Both the position numbers and the translations under genes were made by a program. A model generated the notes under the pieces. It was not told where the DNA came from, searched no databases, and was given only the letters and a program-made list of their open reading frames with translations. Shown here in pieces: positions 1-7,693 of a stretch of DNA of 27,094 bases. Source of the DNA: Bacilli bacterium (GTDB lineage: Bacteria > Bacillota_I > Bacilli_A > RF39 > UBA660); assembly GCA_016297695.1 (NCBI GenBank), contig JAEDGC010000020.1, forward strand, positions 1 through 27,094. Direction: 5' to 3'. The number at the start of each line of letters is the position of its first letter. Within the stretch, counting starts at the first letter, position 1.

Positions 1-49
1 ATTTTTACTAATTAATAAAACATAATTAATGAGACATTTTTACTAATTA
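1..49. repeat. Short direct repeat at the left edge
   Basis: The 14 bases ATTTTTACTAATTA occur at 1-14 and again at 36-49, a 35-base period. Only these two copies are visible. It may be the end of a longer array outside the window or chance in very AT-rich DNA. Confidence 0.4.
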
Positions 50-75
50 GTCACATAATGGATGTAAAAAATAAC

Positions 76-100
76 AAAACACTTTAAAAAAGTGTTTTTT
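76..100 (+). terminator. Intrinsic terminator of an off-window upstream gene
   Basis: A 9-bp perfect stem (76-84 with 90-98, AAAACACTT/AAGTGTTTT) has a 5-nt loop and runs into six T residues (95-100). No gene is visible to its left, so it probably ends a gene lying before the window. Confidence 0.7.
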
Positions 101-111
101 AATGATAAAAT
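83..111 (+). promoter_or_regulatory. Candidate promoter of the TGS-kinase/glycolytic unit
   Basis: An extended -10 (TG at 103-104, one base, TAAAAT at 106-111) lies 17 bp after a weak -35, TTTAAA at 83-88. Transcription would begin near 118, leaving a leader of about 19 nt before the start at 137. The -35 lies inside the upstream terminator, and in such AT-rich DNA the match could be chance. Confidence 0.35.
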
Positions 112-136
112 AATAAAAGAATAAGGGTGTTGATAT

Positions 137-1786
137 ATGCAAAGTGTTAATGTTACAATCGAAAATGAAGTGAAAAATTATCCATATGGAACTACATATA
201 ATGAAATCGTAAAAGATATTAGTAAAAATCGTCCTTATAAGATTTTAGCTGTCAAAATTAACAATGAATTAACACCGCTTAGTATGAAGTGTACTCATGA
301 TTGTAATATTAAATTAGTTGATGTTATGGACCCAGATGGTTATAAAATGTATCAAGCAGCTTTAAAATTTATATTTATTACAGCAGTTAAAGAAGTCAAT
401 CAACAAGCAAAAATAATCTTTGAACATAGTGTTCCAAAAGGAATGCTTGCAAAAGTAGAAAATGTTTTAATAGAAAAGTTAGATGTATCTAAAATAAAAG
501 GAAAAATGGCATCAATTATTGCTGAAGATCTAAAGTTTGAAAAATTAAATATTTATAAAAATGAAGCAATAAAATATTATAAGACACATGGTGATGATGA
601 AAAAGCCAAAAATATATATAATAAGTCATATGATATTGTAAATTTATATCGTCTAAAAGATGAATTAGATTATTTCTATACAGAATTACCTTATTCAACA
701 AATGCAATTGATAAATTTGATATTAAATATTTAGATAATAATTATTTTGTACTATTATGTCCTTCTAAAAGGACAAATGGACAAATTCCTGAATATGTTC
801 ATTACCAAAATATAATTGATTCATTTCTTCAAGGCAAAGATTGGTTAAGCAAAATGGGATGTCCATATTTATCAGATATTAATTCTTTAATAAGTAATGG
901 CCAAATAAAGGATTTTATCGATGCTTGTGAACTTACTTTCAATGAAAATATTCATGAATGTGCCAAAACAATAATGGAAAATGATGAAATAAAAATTGTT
1001 TTAATAGCAGGTCCATCTTCAAGTGGAAAAACAACAACATGTAAAAGATTATCATCATATTTAAAAGCACAAGGATATGATCCAATTCAAATATCTACTG
1101 ATGATTATTTTGTTGATAAAGAAAAGACTCCTAAAAATGATAAAGGGGAATACGATTTTGAATGTTTAAGGGCAATTAAATTAGAAGAATTTAATAGTGA
1201 TTTAAACGATTTAATAAATGGCTTAGAGATACGTTTACCAATTTATAATTTTTCAGAAGGAAAAGGAATTAGGAGTAATAAAAAAATAAAATTAAAAGAT
1301 AATAGTATTATACTGATTGAAGGTTTACATTGTTTAAATGATGACTTAACTCCAAATATTGATAATAGGTATAAATACAAGATATATTTAAGCCCGTTCA
1401 TACCACTTAATATTGATCCACATAATTATATTTCAACAATAGATTTAAGACTCATTAGAAGAATATTAAGAGATTTTAGAACTAGATCTGTAAGTGTATC
1501 AAATACAATAAAATCGTGGCAATCAGTAAGAGATGGTGAAGAAAAATATATATTCCCATACATTCATCAGGCAGATGTGATAGTTAATACCGCACTACCT
1601 TATGAATTAAATGTTTTGAAAGTATTTGTCGAACCATTATTATATTCAGTGACATATGATTCTGAATATTATTCTGAAGCTAGGAGATTAATAGAATTTT
1701 TAAAAAGATTTTATCCAGTTACTAGCGAATATGTATCAAGCAGTTCAATATTGAGAGAATTTATAGGATGGAAAGGTGATTTTTAA
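137..1786 (+). CDS. TGS-domain uridine kinase-like protein (nucleoside kinase)
   Basis: This 549-residue protein fuses an N-terminal TGS domain (about residues 1-65), a central segment resembling the second additional domain of threonyl-tRNA synthetase (with an F-E-H-S-V-P-K-G motif near 100), and a C-terminal P-loop kinase of the uridine kinase/phosphoribulokinase family. The Walker A motif GPSSSGKT lies near residues 291-298 and is followed by STDDYF, which matches the substrate-binding region of Udk. Family members are expected to phosphorylate a nucleoside, probably uridine or cytidine, but the substrate of the TGS-fused branch is not settled. The start is ATG 137 behind a weak AAGGGTG site. 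Its stop codon overlaps the gap start by one base (TAATG), so the two genes are probably translationally coupled. Confidence 0.85.
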   Translation: MQSVNVTIENEVKNYPYGTTYNEIVKDISKNRPYKILAVKINNELTPLSMKCTHDCNIKLVDVMDPDGYKMYQAALKFIFITAVKEVNQQAKIIFEHSVPKGMLAKVENVLIEKLDVSKIKGKMASIIAEDLKFEKLNIYKNEAIKYYKTHGDDEKAKNIYNKSYDIVNLYRLKDELDYFYTELPYSTNAIDKFDIKYLDNNYFVLLCPSKRTNGQIPEYVHYQNIIDSFLQGKDWLSKMGCPYLSDINSLISNGQIKDFIDACELTFNENIHECAKTIMENDEIKIVLIAGPSSSGKTTTCKRLSSYLKAQGYDPIQISTDDYFVDKEKTPKNDKGEYDFECLRAIKLEEFNSDLNDLINGLEIRLPIYNFSEGKGIRSNKKIKLKDNSIILIEGLHCLNDDLTPNIDNRYKYKIYLSPFIPLNIDPHNYISTIDLRLIRRILRDFRTRSVSVSNTIKSWQSVRDGEEKYIFPYIHQADVIVNTALPYELNVLKVFVEPLLYSVTYDSEYYSEARRLIEFLKRFYPVTSEYVSSSSILREFIGWKGDF

Positions 1787-2790
1787 TGATAAAAGTAGCA
1801 ATTAATGGATTTGGAAGAATTGGAAGGGTAGCATTTAGAGAAATGATTTTAAGTGATGATTTTGACATTGTAGCTATAAATGATTTAACTGATGCTGAAG
1901 AACTATCATACTTACTTAGATATGATACAAATCATCGTAGTTTTCATGAAGATAAAATAACATATGAAAATGATGAAATTATTATTAATAATAAAAAAAG
2001 AATAAAAGTATATGCTAAAAAAGATCCTGAAAAATTACCATGGGATAAACTAGGAGTTGATTTAGTATTAGAGTGCACTGGATTATTTACTGATTATGAG
2101 GGTGCTTATAAACATATTAAAGCCGGAGCAAAGAAAGTAATAATTTCTGCTCCTGGCAAAGGTGATATGAAAACAATAGTGTATAATGTAAATAATGACA
2201 TATTAGATAAAAATGAAGAAGTTATTTCAGCAGCATCATGTACAACTAATTGTTTAGCTCCCGTACTAAAAGTTATTAATGATAACAATAAAATAGTAAA
2301 AGGATTTATGACAACAGTTCACGCTTATACTAATGATCAAGCAACTTTAGATATAGCTCATAAAAAAGGGTATAAACAAAGACGTGGAAGAGCATGTGCT
2401 ATGAATATTGTTCCTGCAACAACTGGAGCAGCAAAAGCAATTGGCAAAGTAATTCCAGAACTTGAAGGAAAATTAGATGGTACAGCTTTTAGAGTACCAG
2501 TTAGTGATGGTTCTGTAATTGATGTAACACTTGAATTAACAAATAAAACTTCTATTGATGAAATAAATGAATTATTAAAAAATAATCAAAATGAAACTTT
2601 GAAATTTACTATGGATCCAATTGTTTCAAGTGATATTTTAGGTAAAAATTGCGGAGCTTTAGTTGATGGTCTTCTTACTAATGTTGTAGAAAATGATGAT
2701 AAACAGTTAGTTAAAATAGTAGCATGGTATGACAACGAATTAGGATATACTGCTCAAATGCTTAGAACTGCGAGATATTTATTCAAATAA
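1786..2790 (+). CDS. gap: Glyceraldehyde-3-phosphate dehydrogenase, phosphorylating
   Basis: The enzyme converts glyceraldehyde 3-phosphate, NAD and phosphate to 1,3-bisphosphoglycerate in glycolysis. The 334-residue protein has the Rossmann start INGFGRIGR (7-15), INDLTD (31-36), the catalytic motif SCTTNC with Cys152, and the base His179 in TTVHAYTNDQ. NDELGY and a C-terminal aromatic/arginine region close it. Length is normal for the family. The loop after the catalytic histidine reads LDIAHKKGYKQRRGR rather than the usual LD-x-PHKDLRRAR, that is, about two residues longer and with Ala where NAD-type enzymes commonly have Pro. Coenzyme preference is therefore less certain than the reaction. 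The ribosome binding site AAAGGTG lies inside the end of the upstream kinase, and pgk follows after 26 bases. Confidence 0.96.
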   Translation: MIKVAINGFGRIGRVAFREMILSDDFDIVAINDLTDAEELSYLLRYDTNHRSFHEDKITYENDEIIINNKKRIKVYAKKDPEKLPWDKLGVDLVLECTGLFTDYEGAYKHIKAGAKKVIISAPGKGDMKTIVYNVNNDILDKNEEVISAASCTTNCLAPVLKVINDNNKIVKGFMTTVHAYTNDQATLDIAHKKGYKQRRGRACAMNIVPATTGAAKAIGKVIPELEGKLDGTAFRVPVSDGSVIDVTLELTNKTSIDEINELLKNNQNETLKFTMDPIVSSDILGKNCGALVDGLLTNVVENDDKQLVKIVAWYDNELGYTAQMLRTARYLFK

Positions 2791-2816
2791 AATTTAAATA
2801 GTAAGGAGGTATCATT

Positions 2817-4028
2817 ATGTTTAAAACCTTAAAAAATACTGATATAAAAAATAAGCGTGTTGTTTTGAGATGCGATTTAAATGTTCCGATTAAAGATGGT
2901 TTTATTTTAGACGATTCAAAAATAAAAGCAAGTCTTGAAACAATTAATTATTTAATAGATAATAATTGTAAAATAATAATTTTAAGTCATTTAGGAAAGG
3001 TAAAAACACCAGCTGATAAAGCTAAAAATTCTTTAGAACCAGTTTATAATAGACTAAGAGAATTACTTAAAAGAGAAATATATTTTTCAAGGGAAACTAG
3101 AGCTGTAAATCTTTATATGCAGGTAGAAAATATGTTACCAAAAGATGTATTATTACTTGAAAATACTCGTTTTGAAGATTTAAATGGTAATTTAGAAAGT
3201 GGTTGTGATCCACAACTATCAATGTACTGGGCTTCTTTGTGCGATGTCTTTGTAATGGATGCTTTTGGAACAAGTCATAGAAAACATGCTTCAACTTATG
3301 GAATAAGTAAATATGTACCTAGTTGTATCGGATTTTTAGTAGAAAAAGAATTAATAGCTTTAGATAAATTTATAATTAATGGAAAAAGACCTTTAACAAT
3401 AGTTATGGGTGGAGCTAAAATAGAAGATAAAATAAGTTTAATAGAAAAGTTTTTAGATAAATGTGATCATCTTTTATTAACAGGTGGTATAGCTAATACA
3501 TTTTTAAAAGTTTTAAATATCAATGTTGGGGCATCACTATATAGTAAAAATCCTGAAATACTTGAAAAAGTAAAAAATATACTACTAAATTATCGTGAAA
3601 AAATAATGCTTCCTTTAGATGTTGTTGTAGCAAATACATATGATAAAAATTATATAAAATATAAAAGATTAAATGAACTTGATGCCGATGATATTATTTA
3701 TGATTGTGGAAATAAAACGATTGAAAGATATAAAAGTATTATAGAAGAAAGTGAAACTATTTTTGTTAATGGTACAATGGGTAGATATGAAGATTTAAGA
3801 TTTGCCAATGGTACAAAAGAATTTTTAAATATGCTAGCAAATAGCAATAAAATTTTAGTCGCAGGTGGAGGAGATAGTGTAAGTGCGATAAATAACTTTG
3901 GATTCAAAGATAGTTTTACATATCTTTCAAGCGGTGGAGGTGCAACACTTGAATATTTAACAACAAATAATTTACCTGGACTTGAAGGTATAGATGAGGA
4001 TGATGAAGTTGAAACTCTTGATTTGTAA
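2817..4028 (+). CDS. pgk: Phosphoglycerate kinase
   Basis: The enzyme transfers phosphate from 1,3-bisphosphoglycerate to ADP, the first ATP-yielding step of glycolysis. At 403 residues it is full length. Recognisable motifs in order are RCDLNVP (usual RVDFNVP), LSHLGKVK, LENTRFED, DAFGTSHRKHAST, GFLVEKEL, MGGAKIEDKI, NGTMGRYE and GGGDS plus SSGGGATLE near the C-terminus. The hinge/nucleotide motif usually reads NGPMG, so Pro to Thr is a departure, but the glycine-rich nucleotide-binding segments are intact. It starts at ATG 2817 behind a full AAGGAGGT site. Its last codons overlap the start of tpiA, which suggests coupled translation. Confidence 0.95.
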   Translation: MFKTLKNTDIKNKRVVLRCDLNVPIKDGFILDDSKIKASLETINYLIDNNCKIIILSHLGKVKTPADKAKNSLEPVYNRLRELLKREIYFSRETRAVNLYMQVENMLPKDVLLLENTRFEDLNGNLESGCDPQLSMYWASLCDVFVMDAFGTSHRKHASTYGISKYVPSCIGFLVEKELIALDKFIINGKRPLTIVMGGAKIEDKISLIEKFLDKCDHLLLTGGIANTFLKVLNINVGASLYSKNPEILEKVKNILLNYREKIMLPLDVVVANTYDKNYIKYKRLNELDADDIIYDCGNKTIERYKSIIEESETIFVNGTMGRYEDLRFANGTKEFLNMLANSNKILVAGGGDSVSAINNFGFKDSFTYLSSGGGATLEYLTTNNLPGLEGIDEDDEVETLDL

Positions 4029-4683
4029 CCATAAGAATAAATTAACATACAATGAAGTAAAAAAGTATGTAGATGATTTAAAAAACTTAGATACTTCAAA
4101 AGTGGATTTTGTTGTATGTCCATCATTACCGTATATCTACAACTTTATTGATTATAAATTAGCAAGTCAAGATATATCTGCTTATGATGAAACTATAACG
4201 GGAGAAGTGACCGGTACGCAATTAAAAAATCTTCTGATAAATTATGTTATTATTGGTCATGCTGAACGTAGAAAATATTTACATGAAGATAAAGAAACTT
4301 TAATACGTAAAATTATTAATGCTAATAAAAATGATATAAAGGTAATTTATTGCATAACAGAAGAAGAAAGTGATTTAGATAGTGCAAAGAAAAAAATCAA
4401 AGAAGAGTTAGATAAAGTAAGATCTTATTTAAAAGATGATGCTATTATTGCTTATGAACCTATGTGGGCAATTGGGAATAATGTAGAATTAGATTATTCA
4501 TATATTAAAGAAATAATACTTTACATGAAAACACTGGCAAACAACAAAATAATTTACGGTGGCAGCGTAAATATTACAAATATCGACAAATTGTTGACAA
4601 TGGTTGAAATTGATGGATTTTTAGTGTCGAATTCTTGTTTAAATATTAACGAATTACAAAAAATAATAGATAAAATTTCATAA
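4003..4683 (+). CDS. tpiA: Divergent triosephosphate isomerase
   Basis: This is the expected interconverter of dihydroxyacetone phosphate and glyceraldehyde 3-phosphate. From ATG 4003 it has 226 residues, short against about 250. The catalytic set is present: Asn9 and Lys11 (ICNHK instead of GNWK), His86 in IIGHAERR, Glu152 in AYEPMWAIG, and YGGSV at 185-189. Two substrate-gripping loops are altered: after WAIG the usual TGK becomes NNV (loop 6), and the phosphate-binding LVGGASL becomes LVSNSCL (208-213, loop 8). I prefer ATG 4003 over 3994 or 4000 because it places Asn9 as in other TPIs; GAGG precedes it. The start lies 26 bases inside pgk. Function as TPI is likely from context and catalytic residues, but reduced or altered activity is possible. 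Confidence 0.85.
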   Translation: MKLKLLICNHKNKLTYNEVKKYVDDLKNLDTSKVDFVVCPSLPYIYNFIDYKLASQDISAYDETITGEVTGTQLKNLLINYVIIGHAERRKYLHEDKETLIRKIINANKNDIKVIYCITEEESDLDSAKKKIKEELDKVRSYLKDDAIIAYEPMWAIGNNVELDYSYIKEIILYMKTLANNKIIYGGSVNITNIDKLLTMVEIDGFLVSNSCLNINELQKIIDKIS

Positions 4684-4721
4684 TTCGACAAAAAAATGTG
4701 TAAAGTTACATAAATTGACAA
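4582..4721 (+). promoter_or_regulatory. Cluster of Spo0A boxes upstream of spo0A
   Basis: The known 0A-box consensus TGTCGAA occurs exactly at 4625-4631 and, on the other strand (TTCGACA), exactly at 4684-4690. A one-mismatch copy (ATCGACA) is at 4582-4588, and two-mismatch copies are at 4593-4599 and 4714-4720. By eye I found only one other exact copy in the window (1627-1633, inside a coding region). The cluster lies in the tpiA 3' end and the gap before spo0A, whose product keeps the DNA-binding helix of the family. Autoregulation of spo0A is the natural inference. Confidence 0.6.
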
Positions 4722-4750
4722 AATAAATTCTAGTATTTTGTCTTTTTTTT
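4717..4750 (+). terminator. Intrinsic terminator after tpiA
   Basis: A 9-bp stem, GACAAAATA (4717-4725) with TATTTTGTC (4734-4742), has an 8-nt loop and is followed directly by eight T residues (4743-4750). It ends the kinase-gap-pgk-tpiA unit just before the spo0A promoter region. Confidence 0.8.
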
Positions 4751-4753
4751 ACG

Positions 4754-4759
4754 TATAAT
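4754..4759 (+). promoter_or_regulatory. Candidate -10 element of the spo0A promoter
   Basis: A perfect TATAAT lies four bases after the T-run of the tpiA terminator and 43 bases before the spo0A start. No good -35 is present at 16-18 bp spacing (the bases there read about TAGTAT). A strong -10 with a poor -35 is common where an activator is needed, which fits the 0A boxes further upstream. Confidence 0.5.
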
Positions 4760-4802
4760 GGAGGAGTAGTGCAGAAAATATATTAGAAAAGGAAAGGAAA
4801 TC

Positions 4803-5567
4803 ATGTCAAAGAAAATTAATGTACTTATGATTGATGATAATGAATATATTGTCAACAAAGTAAAACAGTATTTTAGTAAACATGAAGTAATTGATTTAGT
4901 ATTAACTGCAGTAAATGGAAAAGAGGGATTAGATTTAATTGTTAATCAAAAAGATAAATATGATCTAATTCTTATGGATTTAATAATGCCAGAAATTGAT
5001 GGAATAGCATTATTAGAAAAAATGAAAGAAAATAATATTGAAAAACATGTAATTATTTTAACAAGTTATAAAAAGGAATATACAGTAAAAGCTGTAAACG
5101 AATATAACATTGACTATTACATGTTAAAGCCATTTAATATGGAATCTCTAGAAAAAAGAATACTAGAAATAATGAATGTAAAACCAATTTTTTATAGCGA
5201 TAAGGAAAACGAATTGCGTATCAAAGTTTCTGATATGTTACATAATTTGGGAATGCCTTCTCATATTAGAGGATACCAATATATTCGTGATGGAATAATG
5301 ATGATGTACAAAGAACCTGATATGCTAAAAGGTATAACAAAAGAGATATATCCAGAATTAGCATTAAAATATGATACAACATCATCAAGAGTGGAAAGAG
5401 CAATAAGACATGCGATTGAAGTTAGTTGGTCAAGAGGAGATTACGATTTGATGGAAAAATATTTTGGTAATAGTGTTGATTTTGATAAAAGCAAACCGAC
5501 AAATGCCGAATTCATTATTACTCTTACAGATAGATTAAGATTAGACAATAAAGTTGTAATGATATAA
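4803..5567 (+). CDS. spo0A: Sporulation master response regulator Spo0A
   Basis: Spo0A is the phosphorelay-controlled transcription factor that commits endospore formers to sporulation. The 254-residue protein has a receiver domain (about 1-125) with acidic pocket Asp11-Asp12, phosphoacceptor Asp59 (LILMDLIMPE), Thr87 and Lys109. The C-terminal domain (about 135-254) is very close to the Bacillus form: GYQYIRDGI, the recognition region SRVERAIRHAIEVSWSRG (195-212) and KPTNAEF. It is slightly shorter than Bacillus subtilis Spo0A. GGAAAGGAAA at 4791-4800 is the ribosome binding site. Unlike the usual spoIVB-spo0A order, it lies between tpiA and gpmI, apparently as a single-gene unit with its own promoter, terminator and 0A boxes. 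Confidence 0.95.
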   Translation: MSKKINVLMIDDNEYIVNKVKQYFSKHEVIDLVLTAVNGKEGLDLIVNQKDKYDLILMDLIMPEIDGIALLEKMKENNIEKHVIILTSYKKEYTVKAVNEYNIDYYMLKPFNMESLEKRILEIMNVKPIFYSDKENELRIKVSDMLHNLGMPSHIRGYQYIRDGIMMMYKEPDMLKGITKEIYPELALKYDTTSSRVERAIRHAIEVSWSRGDYDLMEKYFGNSVDFDKSKPTNAEFIITLTDRLRLDNKVVMI

Positions 5568-5582
5568 ATTGTCTTTTTTTTT
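5543..5582 (+). terminator. Probable intrinsic terminator of spo0A
   Basis: AGACAAT (5543-5549) can pair with ATTGTCT (5568-5574) around an 18-nt loop, followed by a run of T up to 5582. The left arm is within the last codons of spo0A. The stem is short and the loop long, so termination may be partial. Confidence 0.45.
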
Positions 5583-5597
5583 ATCTTGTGGTATTAT
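5569..5597 (+). promoter_or_regulatory. Candidate promoter of gpmI
   Basis: TTGTCT (5569-5574) is followed at 17 bp by an extended -10: TG at 5589-5590, one base, then TATTAT at 5592-5597. Transcription would start near 5604, giving a very short leader with TAAGGA at 5605-5610 as the ribosome binding site. The -35 overlaps the right arm of the spo0A terminator. Confidence 0.45.
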
Positions 5598-5619
5598 TTT
5601 TTTGTAAGGAAAATGATAT

Positions 5620-7125
5620 ATGAAAAAGATTATAACAGTAATTTTAGATGGTTTTGGATATCGTAATGAAACACATGGTAATGCTATAATTGATGCTAAA
5701 CCAAATAACTTTAATGAACTTTTTAAAAAGTATCCTCATACTACATTATATGCTTCTGAAGAATATGTTGGACTTACAAAAGGCCAGTTTGGTAACAGTG
5801 AAGTTGGGCATGAAACAATCGGAGCAGGAAGATTAATAAAACAAAATGAAACAATAATAGAAGAATTTTTAGATAATACCATAGATGAAAATGAAGAGTT
5901 TTTAAATATGGTTAGTTATATAAAAGAAACTGAGAAACCAGTTCATATTATGGGATTGTTTTCACCAGGATGTGTACATTCTTCTATGCAACATTTTTTA
6001 AAACTATATGATAAATTAATTGAATTTGGTATTAAAAATATTAATTTTAATTTGATAACTGATGGAAGAGATACAAAAATTGATGTAGCATATGATTACA
6101 TAAAAGTATTAGAAGATAAAATAAAAAATAATAATTTGGCAACAATTTCTAGTGTATGTGGAAGATACTATGCAATGGATAGGGATTCTAACTTTGATAG
6201 AATAAAAGATTATTATAATTTGATTTGTAATGGTCGTGGTGTGAAGACAACTAATCTTAAAGATATGATAAATACATGTTATAAAAAAAATATGACTGAT
6301 GAATTTTTACCACCACTTATTACTACCGAATATCGTAAAATAAAAGATGGCGATGTTGTAATATGGATGAATTATCGTAATGATCGTTCTCGTCAAATAA
6401 TGGAAGCTTTAACTAATCCAAATTATAGTGAATTTAAAGTAAATAATTTAGAAAATACAAAATTTTATAGTTTCTTTCCAATTGGTAAAAATATTAATAC
6501 ATCTACTTTTTTAGAATCTAATGTAATTAATAATCCCCTTGGAATTTACTTATCTAAACTAGGTCTTACTCAAGCAAGAATAGCAGAGACAGAAAAATAT
6601 GCTCATGTTACTTATTTCTTTGACGGAACTTATAATGGGCCTATTGAAGGATGTAATAAATACTTATTGCCATCACCCGATGTTGCAACATATGATTTAA
6701 AACCACAAATGAGTGCGGTGGAAGTAACAAAAAAAGCTATAGCATGTATGGAAAAAGATATTGATTTTATATTGGTTAATTATGCTAATTGCGATATGGT
6801 TGGGCATACTGGTAATTATGAAGCTACAGTTAAAGCCGTAATGGCAGTTGATTTGTGTTTGAAAAAATTGGTTGAAGAAGCAGAAAATAACTTTTATAAA
6901 GTTATAATACTTGCCGATCATGGTAATGCGGATATTATGTTAGATGAAAATAATGAAAAAGTAACAACACATACATTATCTAAAGTTCCATTTATAATAA
7001 CTGATGATTCTGTTGAATTAAAAGAAAGTGGAGACTTAACAAATGTTGCTCCTACAATACTTGATTATATGGATATAGCAAGACCTGCTGAAATGCAAGA
7101 AACAGAAAGTTTATTTAAAGAATAA
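5620..7125 (+). CDS. gpmI: 2,3-bisphosphoglycerate-independent phosphoglycerate mutase
   Basis: The enzyme interconverts 3- and 2-phosphoglycerate using two metal ions, usually manganese, and a phosphoserine intermediate. The 501-residue protein is near the usual length of about 510. Motifs include VILDGFG with a metal-binding Asp at 10, GQFGNSEVGH with catalytic Ser60, ITDGRDT, GRYYAMDRD, NYRNDRSRQI, NCDMVGHTG, LADHGNAD and THTLSKVPF. pduL follows after ten bases. In Bacillus this enzyme's manganese and pH dependence is tied to 3-phosphoglycerate storage in forespores, so a position next to spo0A is noteworthy. Enolase, the usual next gene in such clusters, is absent. Confidence 0.96.
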   Translation: MKKIITVILDGFGYRNETHGNAIIDAKPNNFNELFKKYPHTTLYASEEYVGLTKGQFGNSEVGHETIGAGRLIKQNETIIEEFLDNTIDENEEFLNMVSYIKETEKPVHIMGLFSPGCVHSSMQHFLKLYDKLIEFGIKNINFNLITDGRDTKIDVAYDYIKVLEDKIKNNNLATISSVCGRYYAMDRDSNFDRIKDYYNLICNGRGVKTTNLKDMINTCYKKNMTDEFLPPLITTEYRKIKDGDVVIWMNYRNDRSRQIMEALTNPNYSEFKVNNLENTKFYSFFPIGKNINTSTFLESNVINNPLGIYLSKLGLTQARIAETEKYAHVTYFFDGTYNGPIEGCNKYLLPSPDVATYDLKPQMSAVEVTKKAIACMEKDIDFILVNYANCDMVGHTGNYEATVKAVMAVDLCLKKLVEEAENNFYKVIILADHGNADIMLDENNEKVTTHTLSKVPFIITDDSVELKESGDLTNVAPTILDYMDIARPAEMQETESLFKE

Positions 7126-7135
7126 AGAGGTAAAA

Positions 7136-7693
7136 ATGAAAGTAAAAGTTGGCATTAGTAATAGACATATTCATCTTACTGAAGATGCGTATCGTCTTCT
7201 TTTTGATAAAAATTTAACAAAAAAGCAAGATTTATCCCAACCTGGTGAATTTGCAGCTATGGAAACTTTAACTATTGAATACAATGGTAAAAAAATAGAA
7301 AATGTTAGAATTGTTGGTCCATTTAGAGATTATAATCAGGTTGAAATTTCTAAAAGAGATGCAAGGCTACTTGGAATAGATCCACCTATTAGAAGAAGTG
7401 GAGATTTAAAAGACGCTTGTGATATAATCATATCTAATGGTTTAAAAAAATTTAAATTAAAAAATAGTTGTATATTGTCTAATCGACATATTCATATAAG
7501 TAAATATTTAGCTAATACTTTAAGATTAAAAGATAATCAAGAAGTAACTGTAAAAGTCCCTGGTTTAAAAGGTGGTTTACTAACTGCTTTTATTAAAATA
7601 AGTGATAATGGTGTTTTTGAATTACATATTGATACTGATGATGCTAATTCAATGAATTTAAATTCAGGGGATGAGGTTGATTTGATTATATGA
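7136..7693 (+). CDS. pduL: Phosphate acyltransferase, PduL family
   Basis: PduL moves an acyl group (propanoyl or acetyl) between coenzyme A and phosphate, and acetate kinase can then make ATP from the product. The 185-residue protein shows the two related halves of the family: RHIHL (10-14) and, in the second half, RHIHI (117-121), whose histidines bind zinc. Between them lie QPGEFAAMETL, VEISKRDARLLG and RRSGD, and HIDTDDAN follows near the end. No microcompartment shell gene is nearby, and no N-terminal encapsulation extension is seen, so a soluble, Pta-like role in acetate formation is the likelier one. The start follows AGAGGT. Its stop overlaps the dusB start (ATGA). Confidence 0.88.
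   Translation: MKVKVGISNRHIHLTEDAYRLLFDKNLTKKQDLSQPGEFAAMETLTIEYNGKKIENVRIVGPFRDYNQVEISKRDARLLGIDPPIRRSGDLKDACDIIISNGLKKFKLKNSCILSNRHIHISKYLANTLRLKDNQEVTVKVPGLKGGLLTAFIKISDNGVFELHIDTDDANSMNLNSGDEVDLII

Noticed and set aside
1627..1633. Third exact Spo0A-box heptamer (TGTCGAA)
   Set aside because: It is a single copy inside the kinase coding region with no promoter nearby. About this many are expected by chance in 27 kb.
3698..4126. 142-codon antisense open frame over pgk/tpiA
   Set aside because: It is a low-complexity shadow of pgk codons without a ribosome site or recognisable motif.
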